From: Prevotella sp. UBA5387 | GTDB taxonomy: Bacteria; Bacteroidota; Bacteroidia; Bacteroidales; Bacteroidaceae | Assembly (NCBI GenBank): GCA_002407775.1 | Contig: DHOP01000106.1 | Location: forward strand, 1 to 24,245 | Direction of reading: 5' to 3' | Length of the DNA stretch: 24,245 nt | In this document: in pieces, positions 6,729 to 13,473 of the stretch | How the letters are laid out: every line of letters starts with the position of its first letter | How positions within the stretch are numbered: position 1 is the stretch's first letter | Program-made: the position numbers and the translations under genes | The notes under the pieces: generated by a model | Database searches by the model: none | Seen by the model: only the letters and a program-made list of their open reading frames with translations | Told to the model about the DNA's origin: nothing

Positions 6729-6766
6729 CAGGTATCAACCATCAAGGTTGGTGCCTGTTGCTTTTT
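6729..6766 (+). terminator. Rho-independent terminator after tRNA-Thr
   Basis: A 12-bp stem (6729-6740 with 6746-6757, including two G-U pairs), loop ATCAA, then a T-run at 6762-6766. It ends the SRP RNA-tRNA-Thr unit. Confidence 0.8.
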
Positions 6767-6865
6767 ATGGTTGACTTAAAGGCAAATAGAATTGTGGATG
6801 CTTACTGTAACTTCCGGTTAGTCATGTCTCATTTTATGGTCATCCGCATGTGACATTTCTTCTTT

Positions 6866-6898
6866 TTTGCAGTTTTTCGGGAAATATCGTTATTTTTG
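6866..6898 (+). promoter_or_regulatory. Promoter of the PrsW-family gene
   Basis: TTTG at 6866-6869 and TATTTTTG at 6891-6898 with a 21-bp spacer match the Bacteroidota -33/-7 promoter. The ATG follows 26 nt after the -7 element. Confidence 0.7.
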
Positions 6899-6924
6899 CA
6901 ACAAACATTATTAATTATTGATCA

Positions 6925-7950
6925 ATGATTTATGTTATTCGCAACGAACATGACTATGGTCCATACGATGAGATTGTGGTCGCAAGATATGTAGAAGAAG
7001 GAAAATTGCTGATGCATGACCGTGCCCGCGATGTGACAACCAGTGAGGAAGGCACGATTGGTGAGTTCTTGGAAAGACGGGGGATTAAACCACAGATTCG
7101 CGACAAAGGTACGGTGAATGAACAGCTTCGTGCCATCGGCAGTGAGTTTATCTTCCCAAAGGAAGACATGACAAAACGTATTTGGTTGGAGGATAGGCGA
7201 TTACTTGTATTGGCTATAGTGGGTCTTTCGCTATCAGTCTTGATGATGTTGCCAGTCGGAGGATACTTAGTGTTCTATGCAGTGTCGCTCTATTTTGCAG
7301 TGATATGGGGAATCTTCTTCTATTATTTCTTCCGAACGAGGCAGGTACGCGTCGGTACTACAGTGTCGGTGTTTTTCCTTACACAGCTCGCAGTATTCAT
7401 TATCTTCTCTGGTCTCAATCGGCTCAACTTCTTTTATGCCTTTACCAACACTGCCTTTCCATTCAACATTTTAGGTTTTGTGTTAGGAGTGGGACTAACA
7501 GAAGAGTTTGTAAAGATGTTGCCACTACTCTTTTTGGTGCGTCGAGCCCGTGAACCTCTATTACCACAGACGCTTGTTTACTATGGGTTGATGTCGGGTA
7601 TAGCTTTTGGTGTATTCGAAGGCGTGCAGTATCAGACTACTATTAATGTTCAGGCAGACTACACAACGGCTTTCCTCCTTAACATAGCTCGACTGACATC
7701 TTTGCCTTTCTTGCATGCCCTTTGGGGTGGAATTTGCGGTTATTTCGTAGGATTCGCCAATCTGTACCCACGCTATCGTAAGTCACTTTATGTCTTGGCA
7801 TTGGCCATTCCTGCTGTGCTCCATGGACTATATGACTCTTTTGCGGGTGTAGCCTATTTCATTTCATTATTCATTGCCTTGGGCAGCGTACTCGCACTGA
7901 TGACTTATTTGAGCAAGAGCAATCACTTCCGTGAACGCCTGAGAGATTAA
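6925..7950 (+). CDS. PrsW family intramembrane metalloprotease with N-terminal GYF_2-like domain
   Basis: A 341-residue membrane protein. Residues 1-52 look like a GYF_2 domain (MIYVIRNEHDYGPYDEIVVA..., with the YGPY signature), a short linker follows, and from about residue 92 there are some seven or eight hydrophobic segments. The PrsW/CAAX-type metalloprotease motifs are all visible: EEFVK (193-197), FEG (231-233), H264 in FLHALWGG, and LHGLYD (H300, D304). PrsW in Bacillus performs site-1 cleavage of an anti-sigma factor; here no sigma/anti-sigma pair is adjacent, so the substrate is unknown. The cytosolic GYF_2-like domain may recruit or sense a partner (inference). Single-gene unit with its own promoter. 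Confidence 0.88.
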   Translation: MIYVIRNEHDYGPYDEIVVARYVEEGKLLMHDRARDVTTSEEGTIGEFLERRGIKPQIRDKGTVNEQLRAIGSEFIFPKEDMTKRIWLEDRRLLVLAIVGLSLSVLMMLPVGGYLVFYAVSLYFAVIWGIFFYYFFRTRQVRVGTTVSVFFLTQLAVFIIFSGLNRLNFFYAFTNTAFPFNILGFVLGVGLTEEFVKMLPLLFLVRRAREPLLPQTLVYYGLMSGIAFGVFEGVQYQTTINVQADYTTAFLLNIARLTSLPFLHALWGGICGYFVGFANLYPRYRKSLYVLALAIPAVLHGLYDSFAGVAYFISLFIALGSVLALMTYLSKSNHFRERLRD

Positions 7951-8053
7951 AGGTTAGTGGAAGAATAGAGAACTTGAGAGTCTTTTCAACCCTTCCTGAT
8001 AGGTGATAATAAGACTTTGAAAAGGGCGAATGTTTATACCAATTTGGACATAA

Positions 8054-8100
8054 CATAGAACGGTCGAGGGCAAACATTGTTTGCCCTCGACCGTTCTATG
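8054..8100. terminator. Perfect 22-bp inverted repeat between convergent genes
   Basis: Two perfectly complementary 22-bp arms (8054-8075 and 8079-8100) are separated by the 3-nt loop ATT. It sits between the PrsW-type gene and the convergent DUF169 gene and probably stops transcription both ways, although neither side has a strong T-run. An additional 8-bp stem (CTTTTCAA/TTGAAAAG) lies upstream between about 7980 and 8027. Confidence 0.6.
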
Positions 8101-8156
8101 CACGTTTAGATTCTTAATGGTTACTCTTTCTCATTGTAGAGGATAGCGCAAGTCAA

Positions 8157-8861
8157 TCAAAGTCTATCCTTTATTTTCGCCCAAGCATTCGATTGACTAA
8201 GAAAACTCTCTTTTACCGTCAGCAACATGGTGTCAAGACGGGACTTGGGTATAGCGAAGCCAAGCTTGTCTTTGTCAATAAATGCGCGAGCGGATGGGTC
8301 GAACAATCCGATGAAGCAGCTCTGTCCGCCGCGTCGATTCTCGGTGGTCACGTTGGCAAACATAGCGCTACAGCCTGAGCCAAAGGCGGTCACGATAGCC
8401 TTGGGGTCGCTATTATCGTAGAAGGCCCAGCCACATAGTCCTGACAACTCATCAGGAGTAGCAAGAAAAATCATTCCTTCGATATCGTCAATAGTTTCTG
8501 ACTGATCAACGCGCCATATGTTAAGCCATTCCGCCGGTGCACGCTGAATATTCATTTGTCGTACGGATTGAAGCACTTGGTCAGCTGTCTGCTTGTAATG
8601 CTCGGTGGCAGACACGAAATTAGGCACGCGTTCTGGCATGTCAGTAAAGCCTGCATAGAATCGGCCACCGCCACATTGCAGGTTGCTGGTGTTCAGACTA
8701 ACTATCTCTCCACGGTTAATCTCAACTAGTTTTTTGAAGATGCAACCGCCGAATTTTGGAGTGTCGGCCATTGGTTCGTCAGTATAATTATAGACGATTG
8801 GCAAGTCGGCATTCTCTCCAAAGACATCGCGGAAAAGCTTGATAAAGACTTGAGTAGTCAT
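8157..8861 (-). CDS. DUF169 domain-containing protein
   Basis: A 234-residue cytoplasmic protein without signal peptide or membrane segment. It resembles the DUF169 family: an N-terminal phrase with conserved Pro/Thr (LPIVYNYTDEPM), a GCIFKKL segment, a glycine/cysteine motif NLQCGGGRFYAGF (about residues 60-72), then the FLATPDELSGLC, FGSGCSAMFAN and GFAIPKSRLDTM segments typical of the C-terminal half. Several conserved cysteines suggest a redox or metal function, but no biochemical role is established for the family. It follows a MaoC gene on the same strand but a terminator lies between, so it is probably transcribed separately. I saw no consensus -7 element directly upstream. Confidence 0.8.
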   Translation of the reverse strand: MTTQVFIKLFRDVFGENADLPIVYNYTDEPMADTPKFGGCIFKKLVEINRGEIVSLNTSNLQCGGGRFYAGFTDMPERVPNFVSATEHYKQTADQVLQSVRQMNIQRAPAEWLNIWRVDQSETIDDIEGMIFLATPDELSGLCGWAFYDNSDPKAIVTAFGSGCSAMFANVTTENRRGGQSCFIGLFDPSARAFIDKDKLGFAIPKSRLDTMLLTVKESFLSQSNAWAKIKDRL

Positions 8862-8910
8862 AATAAGGGTGTTTAGACGTAGTGACTATAAAAGTGTGCT
8901 TATGCGATAA

Positions 8911-8943
8911 AATGTGGTGTGTTGAATTTCAACATACCACATT
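8911..8943 (-). terminator. Terminator after the MaoC-type gene
   Basis: 16-bp arms (8911-8926 and 8928-8943, one G-U type mismatch) form a near-perfect hairpin. Read on the minus strand it is followed by TTTTAT. Confidence 0.7.
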
Positions 8944-8952
8944 TCGTTTAAT

Positions 8953-9417
8953 TTACTCGAAATAGTATAGGAATTGAGCTTCTCCCTTCAGTGCTGGTTT
9001 GCGTTGTCCCTCTATTTCAATGCTGAAGCCGATAGTTGTTTTGCATATCCCACGTAGGTCCTCAATACGGTTGAGCTTGGCAACAAGTCGTACTCGGTTG
9101 CCAGTGATAACGGGCACGCCAAAGCGCATATTATCCATCCCGTAGTTGACCATCATTTTAAGGTTGTGGACCTCGATAATTTGCTCCCAAAGACAGGGCA
9201 GAAGCGACAATGTGAGATAGCCGTGAGCGATGGTGCTATGGTATGGGCTCTCTTCGCGGGCGCGCTCTACATCAACGTGAATCCATTGGTGGTCAAGAGT
9301 AGCATCAGCAAACAAATTGATGCGTTCTTGATTAACTTCTAACCATTCAGATTCCCCAAGTGGCTTTCCTTCGTAGGCTGCGAACTCCTCAAAGGAGTTG
9401 ATAATAATTTTTTCCAT
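8953..9417 (-). CDS. MaoC family (R)-specific enoyl-CoA hydratase-like protein
   Basis: A 154-residue single hotdog-fold protein, the normal length for PhaJ/MaoC-type hydratases, which add water to trans-2-enoyl-CoA. The hydratase motif is present: FADATLDHQWIHVD with the catalytic Asp42 and His47, followed by STIAHGYLTLSLLP that forms the oxyanion/central helix region. I start at 9417 (MEKIIINSFEEF), which matches family N-termini; an upstream in-frame ATG at 9504 adds 29 low-complexity residues and reads through a likely promoter region. Substrate chain length is unknown. It is a monocistronic gene ended by a strong hairpin. Confidence 0.85.
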   Translation of the reverse strand: MEKIIINSFEEFAAYEGKPLGESEWLEVNQERINLFADATLDHQWIHVDVERAREESPYHSTIAHGYLTLSLLPCLWEQIIEVHNLKMMVNYGMDNMRFGVPVITGNRVRLVAKLNRIEDLRGICKTTIGFSIEIEGQRKPALKGEAQFLYYFE

Positions 9418-9587
9418 ATTGCTTATCTTATTGTTGTATGTGTAAATATAGGCATTATTTTGCACCTTTTCTAGTTCAGAGGCTACATTTTTGTTTTTCT
9501 TCAAGATATTTTCTTTCTTGCAAGCCCTTGTCAGTTCGATCCGAATTAGGTCAAGTTCGATATCCGTTACTTAGTTTTGTCATCATG

Positions 9588-9653
9588 ATTCAAATTGAAT
9601 TACGTTGTGTTTCAAATTGATTCACCTTGTGTTTCAAATTGAATCATGACGTC
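9588..9653. repeat. Three-unit 22-bp tandem repeat with palindromic core
   Basis: Units at 9588-9609, 9610-9631 and 9632-9653 share the near-palindrome TTCAAATTGAA, followed in units 1 and 2 by a NACNTTGTG-like end. The outer edges also form a larger inverted repeat (TCATGATTCAA near 9584 and TTGAATCATGA near 9639). It lies in the 334-bp space between the MaoC and luxS genes, upstream of the MaoC gene and downstream of luxS. The rest of this space holds a weaker repeated GTTCGAT motif near 9534-9562 and no gene. It could be a set of operators or a decayed minisatellite. Confidence 0.75.
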
Positions 9654-9751
9654 ATAAATGTCTAATGGATAGGCGAGTGGATAGCTGTTGCTAAATGTCT
9701 GGTGGATGTCTCTAATATAAACTTTATACCTTGGGATCCAGGAGTATTAGC

Positions 9752-10231
9752 TTAACTAGGGTATTCCAGGTTTTCCGGTTGAATGACATCCAATACCTCT
9801 GTAAGGAATTTGCGCGCTTCCCATCGTGCCATCGGCAGATCATGGAGCAAATAGTTGCCACAGTCGCGGGCAGCAGCACCAGGAATGGGGTCATCATAGT
9901 CAGCTATGAATTGGAAGGTGTGGCGCATGAGGTCCACGATATCCCTAGAGTCCAAGTCGCCTTTGAGTAGCAAATAGTTGCCTGTAAGACATCCCATAGG
10001 ACCCCAGTAGAGTATGCTATCCTTCCAATCAGCGTCGTTTCTTAGGTAGGTTGCGGCTAGATGCTCTATCGTATGCAGTGCACCGATTTGCATCGCAGGC
10101 TCGCGATTGGGTTCTTTCATTCGTATATCGAACGTGGTGACGGTTTCGCCACCCACCTGATCTTTACGGGACACGTAGATGCCTCGAAGCAAACGCTCAT
10201 GGTCAATGGTGAATGAGGGTATCTTATCCAT
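9752..10231 (-). CDS. luxS: S-ribosylhomocysteine lyase LuxS
   Basis: Cleaves S-ribosylhomocysteine to homocysteine and DPD, the precursor of autoinducer-2, in the activated methyl cycle. The 159-residue protein has the metal-binding HTIEH (His53, His57), Cys124 in RDCGNYLLHDL as third ligand, and the catalytic Cys81 in GPMGCLTGNY. Length and N-terminus (MDKIPSFTIDH) are typical. It lies 20 nt after mtnN, whose product supplies its substrate, so the two form a compact operon. No AI-2 receptor or Lsr-type uptake gene is nearby. Confidence 0.97.
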   Translation of the reverse strand: MDKIPSFTIDHERLLRGIYVSRKDQVGGETVTTFDIRMKEPNREPAMQIGALHTIEHLAATYLRNDADWKDSILYWGPMGCLTGNYLLLKGDLDSRDIVDLMRHTFQFIADYDDPIPGAAARDCGNYLLHDLPMARWEARKFLTEVLDVIQPENLEYPS

Positions 10232-10251
10232 ATTGGTTGTCTTATAATAGT

Positions 10252-10959
10252 TTATGAAATGATTTGATGTAAGAATGCCTTGGTAATCTCAAAGCTTCCC
10301 TTGGCCATGTTGTTCCAGAAGTCAAAATATTGTGAGGCTTTGTTATCCTTGAGAGGAACATCACTGATTATACGGAAAGAAACAAAGGGAACATTATAGA
10401 TATAACATGTCTGTGCAATAGAACAACTCTCCATATCCACCGCTATAGCATCTGGAAAGTGTTGCAAAATTTGCTGCATCTTCTCTCTGCTATCGACAAA
10501 CCACTCACCGCTCACGGTAAGTCCGCTCACAATTTTGGAAGTAGAAGTATCGTCTTGAAGTTGAAGTACCAAAGCCTTTGTCACCAAGTCTTCAGGAACT
10601 TTGAATTTAGCAGGAAGTCCCATGATTTGGCCATATTCTACTTCCTTGCCACAATAGGCATCGTGATAAGTACAAGACGTTGCTACTACCACATCCAATG
10701 GATTTAACGATACGTCAACCCCTCCAGCAACACCAGTAGAAATTAAAAGATCGGGTTGATAACAATCTATGAGTTCCACTGCACCAATGGCAGAGTTTAC
10801 TTTTCCCACACCACATTGTTGTAGAATGACCTCTGCAGAGCCTATCGATCCAATGACAAAGTCCTTGTTATGGTGTTGTTCTGAGCGAGAATTATCTAGG
10901 AGTGTGCACAGCTGAACAAACTCCTTTTCCATTGCTACGATTATTCCGATTCGTTTCAT
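10252..10959 (-). CDS. mtnN: 5'-methylthioadenosine/S-adenosylhomocysteine nucleosidase
   Basis: Hydrolyses S-adenosylhomocysteine and methylthioadenosine to adenine plus the ribosylthio product, feeding LuxS. The 235-residue MTAN has the conserved N-terminus MKRIGIIVAMEKEF with catalytic-region Glu11, the phosphorylase-fold loops GVGKVNSA (51-58) and STGVAGGV (74-81), the substrate-binding AVDMES (Met176, Glu177), and the catalytic Asp200 in RIISD. Because the first strand MKRIGIIVAME belongs to the fold, the ATG at 10959 must be the start, although it is only 4 nt from the -7 promoter element; this implies a leaderless or nearly leaderless mRNA. First gene of mtnN-luxS. Confidence 0.96.
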   Translation of the reverse strand: MKRIGIIVAMEKEFVQLCTLLDNSRSEQHHNKDFVIGSIGSAEVILQQCGVGKVNSAIGAVELIDCYQPDLLISTGVAGGVDVSLNPLDVVVATSCTYHDAYCGKEVEYGQIMGLPAKFKVPEDLVTKALVLQLQDDTSTSKIVSGLTVSGEWFVDSREKMQQILQHFPDAIAVDMESCSIAQTCYIYNVPFVSFRIISDVPLKDNKASQYFDFWNNMAKGSFEITKAFLHQIIS

Positions 10960-10963
10960 ACGG

Positions 10964-10971
10964 CAAAATTA
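10964..10971 (-). promoter_or_regulatory. Promoter -7 element of mtnN-luxS, abutting the start codon
   Basis: Minus-strand TAATTTTG fits TAnnTTTG and is followed by CCGT and then the ATG. A weak TTGAAC lies about 23 bp upstream as a candidate -33. Transcription should begin at or very near the A of the ATG. Confidence 0.6.
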
Positions 10972-11045
10972 CGAAAAAATAATTGATGAGTGTTCAATCG
11001 CAAGGGAAATAACCTGCAAACAGATACAATGAATGGAGAACCCCA

Positions 11046-11975
11046 TTATTTGCTGGATGTGGTTATCTTCAAGGTCTTCAACCAGTCCTTGAGTACTTCA
11101 CCATATTGATGTTGAGAATCGGCTACTAAGATTATGACCCGCGAACCATCAACAAGTGTTGGCCCGAGGCACATCCCTTCGTAGTTGGCTAAGCTTCGAC
11201 CAAAAAGTGACAGCTTGGTGGTCCAGCTCGAAACTAGTTCTTTTTTGAGGAGATTGGGGTAGAAATGATAGAGTTTGCAACTTACAAAGGCGCCAAGTTT
11301 GGCCTTTGGCACATAGAATTCGCGTTCCAAAACCAATAAAGTTCCGTCGTCAAGGGCACAAAGTGTGCCCACGCCATGTGCATAAAATTGAGCCTTACTT
11401 ACATCACCCTTTGGAGCATCAAGTGAATAGTGAAAGGTGGCCTGAGGCATGAACAGACTATCCATTTGTTGTATGAAGATGCTGTCTGTTTCGTTGCAGG
11501 TCCAAAGTGTGCGCGTCTTAGGATTGTATGTCAGTGCTTCCAACCCAAGATTGGGTGGCAGATGTTGGTATCGTGCAGGCAGTTGTACTTCGCGCAGGGT
11601 TCGAATACCGTCAATGTTGTATTCTAATATTCGGTTGCCTGCCTCTCCGACGATTAGCAACTTGTCTGTTTCAGGTATGTAAGCTATGTCCTCCTGGTCG
11701 CGGTTGGCAAAACCACTGGAATGAAAGCCCAGGTCTCTAGCAGAAAGGATCTCCCCTGAAATAGAGTCGATGTCTATCTGAAATACAAAGAATCCATCAT
11801 TTGCAGACTTGTCACTCACGACGGCATAGCGATTGCCACCTAGCCAAGCGATGCCGCTATAGTCCCCGGCTGGGATATCATTGGGGAAATGGTGTTGCCG
11901 ATTCTCAGTGACTTGAATCTGTGCCGAGGTTGACAGTGAGAGTGCTATATATATAAATAGGAGTAAAAGTCGCAT
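11046..11975 (-). CDS. Exported esterase-like activity of phytase family protein
   Basis: A 309-residue protein with a signal peptide (MRLLLLFIYIALSLSTSAQ). The body resembles the 'esterase-like activity of phytase' domain, a beta-propeller type fold: SGIAWLGGNRYAVVSDKS (about residues 40-57), DQEDIAYIPETDKLLIVGEAGNRILEYN, GLEALTYNPKTRTLWTCNETDS, LCALDDGTLLVLEREFY, and NYEGMCLGP with the acidic residues typical of each blade. It may hydrolyse phosphomonoesters or phosphodiesters in the periplasm; the real substrate is not known. Single gene; I could not find a consensus -7 element upstream, although the 250-bp gap to the next gene is AT-rich. Confidence 0.8.
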   Translation of the reverse strand: MRLLLLFIYIALSLSTSAQIQVTENRQHHFPNDIPAGDYSGIAWLGGNRYAVVSDKSANDGFFVFQIDIDSISGEILSARDLGFHSSGFANRDQEDIAYIPETDKLLIVGEAGNRILEYNIDGIRTLREVQLPARYQHLPPNLGLEALTYNPKTRTLWTCNETDSIFIQQMDSLFMPQATFHYSLDAPKGDVSKAQFYAHGVGTLCALDDGTLLVLEREFYVPKAKLGAFVSCKLYHFYPNLLKKELVSSWTTKLSLFGRSLANYEGMCLGPTLVDGSRVIILVADSQHQYGEVLKDWLKTLKITTSSK

Positions 11976-12180
11976 GTTCTGTTTTAATTTAAACGCAGTT
12001 TTTCTTCCGATATTGCTAATTAAATGTTATGTTCTAATTGTATTTTGAATAGTATGACGTGGTTAATTAATAATATGATACATAACCTTTCTCAACAAGG
12101 TTAAACCATAAATGTGCATTTGTTTGATATCTTTGGTAAAGGGCATGTTTTGGTTTGCGTGAATAAATGGGAGTTGATTT

Positions 12181-12211
12181 TTTGCGACTTCGGTTATTTT
12201 GGCTATTTTTG
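12181..12211 (+). promoter_or_regulatory. Promoter of the type IX secretion plug gene
   Basis: TTTG (12181-12184), a 19-bp spacer and TATTTTTG (12204-12211) are an excellent Bacteroidota -33/-7 match. Upstream to 11976 the sequence is AT-rich with one short hairpin (AACCTT/AAGGTT, about 12087-12105) and no gene. Confidence 0.75.
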
Positions 12212-12235
12212 CAACAATAGATAATGTTCGCAAGA

Positions 12236-13471
12236 ATGAAGAAAACGGTATCTCTCTTATTTGTCCTGTGCATCAGTATGGTTCTCATGGCTCAACGGCA
12301 TGAGGTGCTGAGCCCGCGCATCGCATCCTTGCAGGTGACGGCTGGAGATGATTGGCAATCAATGCCTATCATTACTTTGGGACAGGAGACGCCGATAGTC
12401 ATTTCGTTCGATGACTTGACCCACGAATATCATCGCTATAGCTATCGCCTAGAGCATTGCGAAGCAGATTGGACAATATCAGATCAATTGTTTGATAGTG
12501 ATTTTTGCATCGGTTTTTCAAGTGGAAACACCATCGATGACTTTGAACAATCAACGGGCGTGAATCAACTTTACACGCATTATCAATTGCAGATACCTAA
12601 TCGTAAGTGCCAGTTGAAGATGAGTGGTAACTACCGGTTGACCGTCTATGATGAGCAAAATGATAATACCGAGATGTTTAAAGCATATTTCATGGTGGTT
12701 GAACCAACGATGCATGTGGGCTTGAACATGACAACCAATACAGACGCTGATATCAATGGTCGGCACCAGCAATTAGAGATGAGGCTTAACTATGGAGGCA
12801 CCAAAGTAACTGAACCTACTACTCAAATCAAAAGCGTGGTGCTGCAAAACGGACGTTGGGACAATGCCGTTGTAAATTCACAACCACAATATGTCATGGG
12901 GGATGGATTACAATGGAGTCACGACCGTGACTTTATCTTTAATGGGGGGAATGAATATAGGAAATTTGAGATGCTCGATGCGACCCATACAACTATGGGC
13001 TTGGAGAGTATTTCTTGGGATGGGAAGATGTATCACGCCTTCATTTGGACAGACGAGCCACGCCCCAGCTATGTCTATGATGAAGATGCCGATGGTGCTT
13101 TTGCTTTGCGTAACTCCGACAACATTGAGAACGATACGCAGTCGGAGTACATCATGACACACTTCAGACTGAAGTCGCCACGTCTTTCTGGTGACGTGTA
13201 TCTGAATGCCGCATGGACCAATGACCGGTTCTTGCCACAGTATAAGATGCAGTGGAATGATGACACTCAGCAGTATGAGGCAGAGTTATGGCTTAAGCAA
13301 GGGTATTATAGTTACCAATACCTGCTGATGCAACCCGATGGAGGTGTTACCCCTGTACCTTCAGAGGGCAACTTTTACCAAACTCAGAATAGTTATCAAG
13401 CCCTTATCTATTATAAGGGTAATGGAGAACGCGCCGATCGCTTGGTAGCTTACGGCGCGTTAAATCAATAA
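12236..13471 (+). CDS. Type IX secretion system plug protein (DUF5103)
   Basis: A 411-residue exported protein of the family formerly called DUF5103, now named after the plug that closes the SprA translocon of the type IX secretion system. A signal peptide (MKKTVSLLFVLCISMVLMAQ) precedes the first domain, which carries HEVLSPRIASLQV, YRLEHCEADWTIS and SGNYRLTVYDEQ. The second half, from about residue 145, is another beta-sandwich (NTDADINGRHQQLEMRLNYGG). I prefer the ATG at 12236 because it gives a standard signal peptide and a normal leader; the in-frame ATG at 12224 adds MFAR. No other T9SS gene is in the window. It converges on pyk with 2 nt between the two stop codons. Confidence 0.82.
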   Translation: MKKTVSLLFVLCISMVLMAQRHEVLSPRIASLQVTAGDDWQSMPIITLGQETPIVISFDDLTHEYHRYSYRLEHCEADWTISDQLFDSDFCIGFSSGNTIDDFEQSTGVNQLYTHYQLQIPNRKCQLKMSGNYRLTVYDEQNDNTEMFKAYFMVVEPTMHVGLNMTTNTDADINGRHQQLEMRLNYGGTKVTEPTTQIKSVVLQNGRWDNAVVNSQPQYVMGDGLQWSHDRDFIFNGGNEYRKFEMLDATHTTMGLESISWDGKMYHAFIWTDEPRPSYVYDEDADGAFALRNSDNIENDTQSEYIMTHFRLKSPRLSGDVYLNAAWTNDRFLPQYKMQWNDDTQQYEAELWLKQGYYSYQYLLMQPDGGVTPVPSEGNFYQTQNSYQALIYYKGNGERADRLVAYGALNQ

Positions 13472-13473
13472 TC

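Noticed and set aside
9418..9504. N-terminal extension of the MaoC-type protein (start at 9504)
   Set aside because: The extra 29 residues are Asn/Lys/Tyr-rich without similarity to the family, and the region looks like upstream regulatory sequence.
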